From Membranipora membranacea (lineage: Eukaryota; Bryozoa; Gymnolaemata; Cheilostomatida; Membraniporidae): 64,000 nucleotides of DNA. Position 1 is the first letter of the stretch, and each line of letters opens with the position of its first letter. A program made the position numbers and the translations under genes. The notes under the pieces were generated by a model. That model did no database searches, had not been told where the DNA came from, and saw only the letters and a list, made by a program, of their open reading frames with translations. Of the stretch, positions 41,401 through 53,500 are shown one piece after another. The stretch lies in the NCBI GenBank assembly GCA_914767715.1, contig OU612070.1, positions 13,719,501 to 13,783,500 of the forward strand. Reading direction: 5' to 3'.

Positions 41401-44400
41401 GAATCCTCGGATTAACAGGGGGGTCACAACGCTGACTTGAAAATCCAAAAATTATACCAAGGGAGGGTATCATGCTTTTTTTTCGGCCAGATCAAAAAAT
41501 AGATTTGCTTCTAACTAACCTCATAAGGAGGAGCAACTCCTGCTCATCCCGAATCTGCAGACCGTTTGGCTCTGCGGCTTTTCGTTCTCCGTCAGCGTCC
41601 GTTTTAATTAGGGCCACTTTTGCTATAAAAAAACATGCCAAACGGCAGCATCGAAAAATTAAATCTCTGTTGGATTCTTATCAAACTCCGACCAGTTCAA
41701 GCTCTTATTGCCCTCATTCAACACGCCGAATATTGGAATCCTCGGATTAACAGGGGGGTCACAACGCTGACTTGAAAATCCAAAAATTATACCAAGGGAG
41801 GGTATCATGCTTTTTTTTCGGCCAGATCAAAAAATAGATTTGCTTCTAACTAACCTCATAAGGAGGAGCAACTCCTGCTCATCCCGAATCTGCAGACCGT
41901 TTGGCTCTGCGGCTTTTCGTTCTCCGTCAGCGTCCGTTTTAATTAGGGCCACTTTTGCTATAAAAAAACATGCCAAACGGCAGCATCGAAAAATTAAATC
42001 TCTGTTGGATTCTTATCAAACTCCGACCAGTTCAAGCTCTTATTGCCCTCATTCAACACGCCGAATATTGGAATCCTCGGATTAACAGGGGGGTCACAAC
42101 GCTGACTTGAAAATCCAAAAATTATACCAAGGGAGGGTATCATGCTTTTTTTTCGGCCAGATCAAAAAATAGATTTGCTTCTAACTAACCTCATAAGGAG
42201 GAGCAACTCCTGCTCATCCCGAATCTGCAGACCGTTTGGCTCTGCGGCTTTTCGTTCTCCGTCAGCGTCCGTTTTAATTAGGGCCACTTTTGCTATAAAA
42301 AAACATGCCAAACGGCAGCATCGAAAAATTAAATCTCTGTTGGATTCTTATCAAACTCCGACCAGTTCAAGCTCTTATTGCCCTCATTCAACACGCCGAA
42401 TATTGGAATCCTCGGATTAACAGGGGGGTCACAACGCTGACTTGAAAATCCAAAAATTATACCAAGGGAGGGTATCATGCTTTTTTTTCGGCCAGATCAA
42501 AAAATAGATTTGCTTCTAACTAACCTCATAAGGAGGAGCAACTCCTGCTCATCCCGAATCTGCAGACCGTTTGGCTCTGCGGCTTTTCGTTCTCCGTCAG
42601 CGTCCGTTTTAATTAGGGCCACTTTTGCTATAAAAAAACATGCCAAACGGCAGCATCGAAAAATTAAATCTCTGTTGGATTCTTATCAAACTCCGACCAG
42701 TTCAAGCTCTTATTGCCCTCATTCAACACGCCGAATATTGGAATCCTCGGATTAACAGGGGGGTCACAACGCTGACTTGAAAATCCAAAAATTATACCAA
42801 GGGAGGGTATCATCCTTTTTTTTGGCCAGATCAAAAAATAGATTTGCTTCTAACTAACCTCATAAGGAGGAGCAACTCCTGCTCATCCCGAATCTGCAGA
42901 CCGTTTGGCTCTGCGGCTTTTCGTTCTCCGTCAGCGTCCGTTTTAATTAGGGCCACTTTTGCTATAAAAAAACATGCCAAACGGCAGCATCGAAAAATTA
43001 AATCTCTGTTGGATTCTTATCAAACTCCGACCAGTTCAAGCTCTTATTGCCCTCATTCAACACGCCGAATATTGGAATCCTCGGATTAACAGGGGGGTCA
43101 CAACGCTGACTTGAAAATCCAAAAATTATACCAAGGGAGGGTATCATGCTTTTTTTTCGGCCAGATCAAAAAATAGATTTGCTTCTAACTAACCTCATAA
43201 GGAGGAGCAACTCCTGCTCATCCCGAATCTGCAGACCGTTTGGCTCTGCGGCTTTTCGTTCTCCGTCAGCGTCCGTTTTAATTAGGGCCACTTTTGCTAT
43301 AAAAAAACATGCCAAACGGCAGCATCGAAAAATTAAATCTCTGTTGGATTCTTATCAAACTCCGACCAGTTCAAGCTCTTATTGCCCTCATTCAACACGC
43401 CGAATATTGGAATCCTCGGATTAACAGGGGGGTCACAACGCTGACTTGAAAATCCAAAAATTATACCAAGGGAGGGTATCATGCTTTTTTTTCGGCCAGA
43501 TCAAAAAATAGATTTGCTTCTAACTAACCTCATAAGGAGGAGCAACTCCTGCTCATCCCGAATCTGCAGACCGTTTGGCTCTGCGGCTTTTCGTTCTCCG
43601 TCAGCGTCCGTTTTAATTAGGGCCACTTTTGCTATAAAAAAACATGCCAAACGGCAGCATCGAAAAATTAAATCTCTGTTGGATTCTTATCAAACTCCGA
43701 CCAGTTCAAGCTCTTATTGCCCTCATTCAACACGCCGAATATTGGAATCCTCGGATTAACAGGGGGGTCACAACGCTGACTTGAAAATCCAAAAATTATA
43801 CCAAGGGAGGGTATCATGCTTTTTTTTCGGCCAGATCAAAAAATAGATTTGCTTCTAACTAACCTCATAAGGAGGAGCAACTCCTGCTCATCCCGAATCT
43901 GCAGACCGTTTGGCTCTGCGGCTTTTCGTTCTCCGTCAGCGTCCGTTTTAATTAGGGCCACTTTTGCTATAAAAAAACATGCCAAACGGCAGCATCGAAA
44001 AATTAAATCTCTGTTGGATTCTTATCAAACTCCGACCAGTTCAAGCTCTTATTGCCCTCATTCAACACGCCGAATATTGGAATCCTCGGATTAACAGGGG
44101 GGTCACAACGCTGACTTGAAAATCCAAAAATTATACCAAGGGAGGGTATCATGCTTTTTTTTCGGCCAGATCAAAAAATAGATTTGCTTCTAACTAACCT
44201 CATAAGGAGGAGCAACTCCTGCTCATCCCGAATCTGCAGACCGTTTGGCTCTGCGGCTTTTCGTTCTCCGTCAGCGTCCGTTTTAATTAGGGCCACTTTT
44301 GCTATAAAAAAACATGCCAAACGGCAGCATCGAAAAATTAAATCTCTGTTGGATTCTTATCAAACTCCGACCAGTTCAAGCTCTTATTGCCCTCATTCAA

Positions 44401-44820
44401 CACGCCGAATATTGGAATCCTCGGATTAACAGGGGGGTCACAACGCTGACTTGAAAATCCAAAAATTATACCAAGGGAGGGTATCATCCTTTTTTTTCGG
44501 CCAGATCAAAAAATAGATTTGCTTCTAACTAACCTCATAAGGAGGAGCAACTCCTGCTCATCCCGAATCTGCAGACCGTTTGGCTCTGCGGCTTTTCGTT
44601 CTCCGTCAGCGTCCGTTTTAATTAGGGCCACTTTTGCTATAAAAAAACATGCCAAACGGCAGCATCGAAAAATTAAATCTCTGTTGGATTCTTATCAAAC
44701 TCCGACCAGTTCAAGCTCTTATTGCCCTCATTCAACACGCCGAATATTGGAATCCTCGGATTAACAGGGGGGTCACAACGCTGACTTGAAAATCCAAAAA
44801 TTATACCAAGGGAGGGTATC

Positions 44821-45490
44821 ATGCTTTTTTTTCGGCCAGATCAAAAAATAGATTTGCTTCTAACTAACCTCATAAGGAGGAGCAACTCCTGCTCATCCCG
44901 AATCTGCAGACCGTTTGGCTCTGCGGCTTTTCGTTCTCCGTCAGCGTCCGTTTTAATTAGGGCCACTTTTGCTATAAAAAAACATGCCAAACGGCAGCAT
45001 CGAAAATTAAATCTCTGTTGGATTCTTATCAAACTCCGACCAGTTCAAGCTCTTATTGCCCTCATTCAACACGCCGAATATTGGAATCCTCGGATTAACA
45101 GGGGGGTCACAACGCTGACTTGAAAATCCAAAAATTATACCAAGGGAGGGTATCATGCTTTTTTTTCGGCCAGATCAAAAAATAGATTTGCTTCTAACTA
45201 ACCTCATAAGGAGGAGCAACTCCTGCTCATCCCGAATCTGCAGACCGTTTGGCTCTGCGGCTTTTCGTTCTCCGTCAGCGGTCCGTTTTAATTAGGGCCA
45301 CTTTTGCTATAAAAAAACATGCCAAACGGCAGCATCGAAAAATTAAATCTCTGTTGGATTCTTATCAAACTCCGACCAGTTCAAGCTCTTATTGCCCTCA
45401 TTCAACACGCCGAATATTGGAATCCTCGGATTAACAGGGGGGTCACAACGCTGACTTGAAAATCCAAAAATTATACCAAGGGAGGGTATC
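44821..45490 (+). repeat. Two adjacent monomers with single-base indels
   Basis: Unit 44821-45154 loses one A (CGAAAATTA) and unit 45155-45490 gains one G (CAGCGGTCCG). Neither change is in the 12 kb duplicate. They could be real recent mutations or homopolymer-type sequencing errors. Confidence 0.8.
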
Positions 45491-46217
45491 ATGCTTTTTT
45501 TTCGGCCAGATCAAAAAATAGATTTGCTTCTAACTAACCTCATAAGGAGGAGCAACTCCTGCTCATCCCGAATCTGCAGACCGTTTGGCTCTGCGGCTTT
45601 TCGTTCTCCGTCAGCGTCCGTTTTAATTAGGGCCACTTTTGCTATAAAAAAACATGCCAAACGGCAGCATCGAAAAATTAAATCTCTGTTGGATTCTTAT
45701 CAAACTCCGACCAGTTCAAGCTCTTATTGCCCTCATTCAACACGCCGAATATTGGAATCCTCGGATTAACAGGGGGGTCACAACGCTGACTTGAAAATCC
45801 AAAAATTATACCAAGGGAGGGTATCATGCTTTTTTTTCGGCCAGATCAAAAAATAGATTTGCTTCTAACTAACCTCATAAGGAGGAGCAACTCCTGCTCA
45901 TCCCGAATCTGCAGACCGTTTGGCTCTGCGGCTTTTCGTTCTCCGTCAGCGTCCGTTTTAATTAGGGCCACTTTTGCTATAAAAAAACATGCCAAACGGC
46001 AGCATCGAAAAATTAAATCTCTGTTGGATTCTTATCAAACTCCGACCAGTTCAAGCTCTTATTGCCCTCATTCAACACGCCGAATATTGGAATCCTCGGA
46101 TTAACAGGGGGGTCACAACGCTGACTTGAAAATCCAAAAATTATACCAAGGGAGGGTATCATGCTTTTTTTTCGGCCAGATCAAAAAATAGATTTGCTTC
46201 TAACTAACCTCATAAGG

Positions 46218-46234
46218 AGGAGCAACTCCTGCTC
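46218..46234. repeat. Overlapping small hairpins in the GGAG-rich part of the monomer
   Basis: AGGAG-CAA-CTCCT (46218-46230) and GAGCA-ACTCC-TGCTC (46220-46234) are two mutually exclusive 5 bp stems sharing bases. Three units (8003, 9674, 14024) delete one GGA repeat just upstream of this element. The arrangement repeats in each monomer. Structure in the cell is unproven. Confidence 0.6.
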
Positions 46235-46250
46235 ATCCCGAATCTGCAGA

Positions 46251-46334
46251 CCGTTTGGCTCTGCGGCTTTTCGTTCTCCGTCAGCGTCCGTTTTAATTAG
46301 GGCCACTTTTGCTATAAAAAAACATGCCAAACGG
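46251..46334. repeat. 9 bp perfect inverted repeat inside each monomer
   Basis: CCGTTTGGC at 46251-46259 and GCCAAACGG at 46326-46334 are exact reverse complements separated by 66 bases. The pair is present in essentially every unit (one arm is altered by CCG to CCA in the unit at 32766). It could form a stem with a large loop in single strands or RNA, or be a paired protein-binding site. Function is unknown. Confidence 0.8.
46313..46322 (+). promoter_or_regulatory. TATA-like tract in each monomer (speculative)
   Basis: TATAAAAAAA resembles a TATA box on the plus strand. In each unit it lies about 183 bp before the ATG of the next unit. Satellites are often transcribed, but A-rich tracts are also common in satellites and this match may be incidental. 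I see no other core promoter element. Confidence 0.15.
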
Positions 46335-46425
46335 CAGCATCGAAAAATTAAATCTCTGTTGGATTCTTATCAAACTCCGACCAGTTCAAGCTCTTATTGC
46401 CCTCATTCAACACGCCGAATATTGG

Positions 46426-46437
46426 AATCCTCGGATT
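46426..46437. repeat. AATCC-TC-GGATT near-palindrome in the monomer
   Basis: Two 5-base arms that are exact reverse complements around a 2-base centre, in the 3' third of each monomer. The spacer is too short for a stable RNA loop, so it acts more like a palindromic site. No function is known. Confidence 0.5.
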
Positions 46438-49400
46438 AACAGGGGGGTCACAACGCTGACTTGAAAATCCAAAAATTATACCAAGGGAGGGTATCATGCT
46501 TTTTTTTCGGCCAGATCAAAAAATAGATTTGCTTCTAACTAACCTCATAAGGAGGAGCAACTCCTGCTCATCCCGAATCTGCAGACCGTTTGGCTCTGCG
46601 GCTTTTCGTTCTCCGTCAGCGTCCGTTTTAATTAGGGCCACTTTTGCTATAAAAAAACATGCCAAACGGCAGCATCGAAAAATTAAATCTCTGTTGGATT
46701 CTTATCAAACTCCGACCAGTTCAAGCTCTTATTGCCCTCATTCAACACGCCGAATATTGGAATCCTCGGATTAACAGGGGGGTCACAACGCTGACTTGAA
46801 AATCCAAAAATTATACCAAGGGAGGGTATCATGCTTTTTTTTCGGCCAGATCAAAAAATAGATTTGCTTCTAACTAACCTCATAAGGAGGAGCAACTCCT
46901 GCTCATCCCGAATCTGCAGACCGTTTGGCTCTGCGGCTTTTCGTTCTCCGTCAGCGTCCGTTTTAATTAGGGCCACTTTTGCTATAAAAAAACATGCCAA
47001 ACGGCAGCATCGAAAAATTAAATCTCTGTTGGATTCTTATCAAACTCCGACCAGTTCAAGCTCTTATTGCCCTCATTCAACACGCCGAATATTGGAATCC
47101 TCGGATTAACAGGGGGGTCACAACGCTGACTTGAAAATCCAAAAATTATACCAAGGGAGGGTATCATGCTTTTTTTTCGGCCAGATCAAAAAATAGATTT
47201 GCTTCTAACTAACCTCATAAGGAGGAGCAACTCCTGCTCATCCCGAATCTGCAGACCGTTTGGCTCTGCGGCTTTTCGTTCTCCGTCAGCGTCCGTTTTA
47301 ATTAGGGCCACTTTTGCTATAAAAAAACATGCCAAACGGCAGCATCGAAAAATTAAATCTCTGTTGGATTCTTATCAAACTCCGACCAGTTCAAGCTCTT
47401 ATTGCCCTCATTCAACACGCCGAATATTGGAATCCTCGGATTAACAGGGGGGTCACAACGCTGACTTGAAAATCCAAAAATTATACCAAGGGAGGGTATC
47501 ATGCTTTTTTTTCGGCCAGATCAAAAAATAGATTTGCTTCTAACTAACCTCATAAGGAGGAGCAACTCCTGCTCATCCCGAATCTGCAGACCGTTTGGCT
47601 CTGCGGCTTTTCGTTCTCCGTCAGCGTCCGTTTTAATTAGGGCCACTTTTGCTATAAAAAAACATGCCAAACGGCAGCATCGAAAAATTAAATCTCTGTT
47701 GGATTCTTATCAAACTCCGACCAGTTCAAGCTCTTATTGCCCTCATTCAACACGCCGAATATTGGAATCCTCGGATTAACAGGGGGGTCACAACGCTGAC
47801 TTGAAAATCCAAAAATTATACCAAGGGAGGGTATCATGCTTTTTTTTCGGCCAGATCAAAAAATAGATTTGCTTCTAACTAACCTCATAAGGAGGAGCAA
47901 CTCCTGCTCATCCCGAATCTGCAGACCGTTTGGCTCTGCGGCTTTTCGTTCTCCGTCAGCGTCCGTTTTAATTAGGGCCACTTTTGCTATAAAAAAACAT
48001 GCCAAACGGCAGCATCGAAAAATTAAATCTCTGTTGGATTCTTATCAAACTCCGACCAGTTCAAGCTCTTATTGCCCTCATTCAACACGCCGAATATTGG
48101 AATCCTCGGATTAACAGGGGGGTCACAACGCTGACTTGAAAATCCAAAAATTATACCAAGGGAGGGTATCATGCTTTTTTTTCGGCCAGATCAAAAAATA
48201 GATTTGCTTCTAACTAACCTCATAAGGAGGAGCAACTCCTGCTCATCCCGAATCTGCAGACCGTTTGGCTCTGCGGCTTTTCGTTCTCCGTCAGCGTCCG
48301 TTTTAATTAGGGCCACTTTTGCTATAAAAAAACATGCCAAACGGCAGCATCGAAAAATTAAATCTCTGTTGGATTCTTATCAAACTCCGACCAGTTCAAG
48401 CTCTTATTGCCCTCATTCAACACGCCGAATATTGGAATCCTCGGATTAACAGGGGGGTCACAACGCTGACTTGAAAATCCAAAAATTATACCAAGGGAGG
48501 GTATCATGCTTTTTTTTCGGCCAGATCAAAAAATAGATTTGCTTCTAACTAACCTCATAAGGAGGAGCAACTCCTGCTCATCCCGAATCTGCAGACCGTT
48601 TGGCTCTGCGGCTTTTCGTTCTCCGTCAGCGTCCGTTTTAATTAGGGCCACTTTTGCTATAAAAAAACATGCCAAACGGCAGCATCGAAAAATTAAATCT
48701 CTGTTGGATTCTTATCAAACTCCAACCAGTTCAAGCTCTTATTGCCCTCATTCAACACGCCGAATATTGGAATCCTCGGATTAACAGGGGGGTCACAACG
48801 CTGACTTGAAAATCCAAAAATTATACCAAGGGAGGGTATCATGCTTTTTTTTCGGCCAGATCAAAAAATAGATTTGCTTCTAACTAACCTCATAAGGAGG
48901 AGCAACTCCTGCTCATCCCGAATCTGCAGACCGTTTGGCTCTGCGGCTTTTCGTTCTCCGTCAGCGTCCGTTTTAATTAGGGCCACTTTTGCTATAAAAA
49001 AACATGCCAAACGGCAGCATCGAAAAATTAAATCTCTGTTGGATTCTTATCAAACTCCGACCAGTTCAAGCTCTTATTGCCCTCATTCAACACGCCGAAT
49101 ATTGGAATCCTCGGATTAACAGGGGGGTCACAACGCTGACTTGAAAATCCAAAAATTATACCAAGGGAGGGTATCATGCTTTTTTTTCGGCCAGATCAAA
49201 AAATAGATTTGCTTCTAACTAACCTCATAAGGAGGAGCAACTCCTGCTCATCCCGAATCTGCAGACCGTTTGGCTCTGCGGCTTTTCGTTCTCCGTCAGC
49301 GTCCGTTTTAATTAGGGCCACTTTTGCTATAAAAAAACATGCCAAACGGCAGCATCGAAAAATTAAATCTCTGTTGGATTCTTATCAAACTCCGACCAGT

Positions 49401-50515
49401 TCAAGCTCTTATTGCCCTCATTCAACACGCCGAATATTGGAATCCTCGGATTAACAGGGGGGTCACAACGCTGACTTGAAAATCCAAAAATTATACCAAG
49501 GGAGGGTATCATGCTTTTTTTTCGGCCACATCAAAAAATAGATTTGCTTCTAACTAACCTCATAAGGAGGAGCAACTCCTGCTCATCCCGAATCTGCAGA
49601 CCGTTTGGCTCTGCGGCTTTTCGTTCTCCGTCAGCGTCCGTTTTAATTAGGGCCACTTTTGCTATAAAAAAACATGCCAAACGGCAGCATCGAAAAATTA
49701 AATCTCTGTTGGATTCTTATCAAACTCCGACCAGTTCAAGCTCTTATTGCCCTCATTCAACACGCCGAATATTGGAATCCTCGGATTAACAGGGGGGTCA
49801 CAACGCTGACTTGAAAATCCAAAAATTATACCAAGGGAGGGTATCATGCTTTTTTTTCGGCCAGATCATAAAATAGATTTGCTTCTAACTAACCTCATAA
49901 GGAGGAGCAACTCCTGCTCATCCCGAATCTGCAGACCGTTTGGCTCTGCGGCTTTTCGTTCTCCGTCAGCGTCCGTTTTAATTAGGGCCACTTTTGCTAT
50001 AAAAAAACATGCCAAACGGCAGCATCGAAAAATTAAATCTCTGTTGGATTCTTATCAAACTCCGACCAGTTCAAGCTCTTATTGCCCTCATTCAACACGC
50101 CGAATATTGGAATCCTCGGATTAACAGGGGGGTCACAACGCTGACTTGAAAATCCAAAAATTATACCAAGGGAGGGTATCATGCTTTTTTTTCGGCCAGA
50201 TCAAAAAATAGATTTGCTTCTAACTAACCTCATAAGGAGGAGCAACTCCTGCTCATCCCGAATCTGCAGACCGTTTGGCTCTGCGGCTTTTCGTTCTCCG
50301 TCAGCGTCCGTTTTAATTAGGGCCACTTTTGCTATAAAAAAACATGCCAAACGGCAGCATCGAAAAATTAAATCTCTGTTGGATTCTTATCAAACTCCGA
50401 CCAGTTCAAGCTCTTATTGCCCTCATTCAACACGCCGAATATTGGAATCCTCGGATTAACAGGGGGGTCACAACGCTGACTTGAAAATCCAAAAATTATA
50501 CCAAGGGAGGGTATC

Positions 50516-53500
50516 ATGCTTTTTTTCGGCCAGATCAAAAAATAGATTTGCTTCTAACTAACCTCATAAGGAGGAGCAACTCCTGCTCATCCCGAATCTG
50601 CAGACCGTTTGGCTCTGCGGCTTTTCGTTCTCCGTCAGCGTCCGTTTTAATTAGGGCCACTTTTGCTATAAAAAAACATGCCAAACGGCAGCATCGAAAA
50701 ATTAAATCTCTGTTGGATTCTTATCAAACTCCGACCAGTTCAAGCTCTTATTGCCCTCATTCAACACGCCGAATATTGGAATCCTCGGATTAACAGGGGG
50801 GTCACAACGCTGACTTGAAAATCCAAAAATTATACCAAGGGAGGGTATCATGCTTTTTTTTCGGCCAGATCAAAAAATAGATTTGCTTCTAACTAACCTC
50901 ATAAGGAGGAGCAACTCCTGCTCATCCCGAATCTGCAGACCGTTTGGCTCTGCGGCTTTTCGTTCTCCGTCAGCGTCCGTTTTAATTAGGGCCACTTTTG
51001 CTATAAAAAAACATGCCAAACGGCAGCATCGAAAAATTAATTCTCTGTTGGATTCTTATCAAACTCCGACCAGTTCAAGCTCTTATTGCCCTCATTCAAC
51101 ACGCCGAATATTGGAATCCTCGGATTAACAGGGGGGTCACAACGCTGACTTGAAAATCCAAAAATTATACCAAGGGAGGGTATCATGCTTTTTTTTCGGC
51201 CAGATCAAAAAATAGATTTGCTTCTAACTAACCTCATAAGGAGGAGCAACTCCTGCTCATCCCGAATCTGCAGACCGTTTGGCTCTGCGGCTTTTCGTTC
51301 TCCGTCAGCGTCCGTTTTAATTAGGGCCACTTTTGCTATAAAAAAACATGCCAAACGGCAGCATCGAAAAATTAAATCTCTGTTGGATTCTTATCAAACT
51401 CCGACCAGTTCAAGCTCTTATTGCCCTCATTCAACACGCCGAATATTGGAATCCTCGGATTAACAGGGGGGTCACAACGCTGACTTGAAAATCCAAAAAT
51501 TATACCAAGGGAGGGTATCATGCTTTTTTTTCGGCCAGATCAAAAAATAGATTTGCTTCTAACTAACCTCATAAGGAGGAGCAACTCCTGCTCATCCCGA
51601 ATCTGCAGACCGTTTGGCTCTGCGGCTTTTCGTTCTCCGTCAGCGTCCGTTTTAATTAGGGCCACTTTTGCTATAAAAAAACATGCCAAACGGCAGCATC
51701 GAAAAATTAAATCTCTGTTGGATTCTTATCAAACTCCGACCAGTTCAAGCTCTTATTGCCCTCATTCAACACGCCGAATATTGGAATCCTCGGATTAACA
51801 GGGGGGTCACAACGCTGACTTGAAAATCCAAAAATTATACCAAGGGAGGGTATCATGCTTTTTTTTCGGCCAGATCAAAAAATAGATTTGCTTCTAACTA
51901 ACCTCATAAGGAGGAGCAACTCCTGCTCATCCCGAATCTGCAGACCGTTTGGCTCTGCGGCTTTTCGTTCTCCGTCAGCGTCCGTTTTAATTAGGGCCAC
52001 TTTTGCTATAAAAAAACATGCCAAACGGCAGCATCGAAAAATTAAATCTCTGTTGGATTCTTATCAAACTCCGACCAGTTCAAGCTCTTATTGCCCTCAT
52101 TCAACACGCCGAATATTGGAATCCTCGGATTAACAGGGGGGTCACAACGCTGACTTGAAAATCCAAAAATTATACCAAGGGAGGGTATCATCCTTTTTTT
52201 TGGCCAGATCAAAAAATAGATTTGCTTCTAACTAACCTCATAAGGAGGAGCAACTCCTGCTCATCCCGAATCTGCAGACCGTTTGGCTCTGCGGCTTTTC
52301 GTTCTCCGTCAGCGTCCGTTTTAATTAGGGCCACTTTTGCTATAAAAAAACATGCCAAACGGCAGCATCGAAAAATTAAATCTCTGTTGGATTCTTATCA
52401 AACTCCGACCAGTTCAAGCTCTTATTGCCCTCATTCAACACGCCGAATATTGGAATCCTCGGATTAACAGGGGGGTCACAACGCTGACTTGAAAATCCAA
52501 AAATTATACCAAGGGAGGGTATCATGCTTTTTTTTCGGCCAGATCAAAAAATAGATTTGCTTCTAACTAACCTCATAAGGAGGAGCAACTCCTGCTCATC
52601 CCGAATCTGCAGACCGTTTGGCTCTGCGGCTTTTCGTTCTCCGTCAGCGTCCGTTTTAATTAGGGCCACTTTTGCTATAAAAAAACATGCCAAACGGCAG
52701 CATCGAAAAATTAAATCTCTGTTGGATTCTTATCAAACTCCGACCAGTTCAAGCTCTTATTGCCCTCATTCAACACACCGAATATTGGAATCCTCGGATT
52801 AACAGGGGGGTCACAACGCTGACTTGAAAATCCAAAAATTATACCAAGGGAGGGTATCATGCTTTTTTTTCGGCCAGATCAAAAAATAGATTTGCTTCTA
52901 ACTAACCTCATAAGGAGGAGCAACTCCTGCTCATCCCGAATCTGCAGACCGTTTGGCTCTGCGGCTTTTCGTTCTCCGTCAGCGTCCGTTTTAATTAGGG
53001 CCACTTTTGCTATAAAAAAACATGCCAAACGGCAGCATCGAAAAATTAAATCTCTGTTGGATTCTTATCAAACTCCGACCAGTTCAAGCTCTTATTGCCC
53101 TCATTCAACACGCCGAATATTGGAATCCTCGGATTAACAGGGGGGTCACAACGCTGACTTGAAAATCCAAAAATTATACCAAGGGAGGGTATCATGCTTT
53201 TTTTTCGGCCAGATCAAAAAATAGATTTGCTTCTAACTAACCTCATAAGGAGGAGCAACTCCTGCTCATCCCGAATCTGCAGACCGTTTGGCTCTGCGGC
53301 TTTTCGTTCTCCGTCAGCGTCCGTTTTAATTAGGGCCACTTTTGCTATAAAAAAACATGCCAAACGGCAGCATCGAAAAATTAAATGTCTGTTGGATTCT
53401 TATCAAACTCCGACCAGTTCAAGCTCTTATTGCCCTCATTCAACACGCCGAATATTGGAATCCTCGGATTAACAGGGGGGTCACAACGCTGACTTGAAAA

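Larger units (their letters stand above)
46161..46495 (+). repeat. Representative consensus monomer (type A)
   Basis: This unit matches the majority sequence at every position I compared and serves as the reference monomer. From its ATG it contains a T8 tract, a GGAG-rich stretch with small hairpins, a single PstI site (CTGCAG, 46244-46249), a 9 bp inverted repeat, a TATAAAAAAA tract, and a G6 run near the end followed by GGGAGGG just before the next unit. It has 15 CpG dinucleotides. A 92-codon frame runs from its ATG to the TAA at 46437-46439. Because 335 is not divisible by 3, the frame does not continue into the next unit. Confidence 0.95.
38459..50515 (+). repeat. 12.06 kb tandem duplication, copy 1 (36 units)
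   Basis: Starts with a unit that has T7 instead of T8. Marker variants recur 12057 bp downstream: T7 (38459), AATTAATTCTC (unit 38793), C (40133), ACACACCG (40467), AAATGTCTG (41137), C (42812), ATCC-T8-CGG (44487). After one added unit in copy 2 the offset is 12392 bp for CTCCAACC (unit 48506), CGGCCACATC (49511) and GATCATAAAA (49846). Private to copy 1: A deletion at about 45003-45007 and G insertion at about 45280. Confidence 0.93.

Noticed and set aside
46261-46290. CENP-B box
   Set aside because: Only TTCGTT of the first half resembles the motif; the essential A and CGGG of the second half are absent.
46440-46490. G-quadruplex from G6 and GGGAGGG
   Set aside because: Only three G runs of at least three lie close together, with one spacer of about 38 bases, so a stable four-run quadruplex within a unit is unlikely.
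46480-46497. Bacterial ribosome binding site before the ATG (AAGGGAGGG)
   Set aside because: The spacing looks plausible, but the organism is a eukaryote by every other sign, and the G-rich tract is simply part of the monomer.
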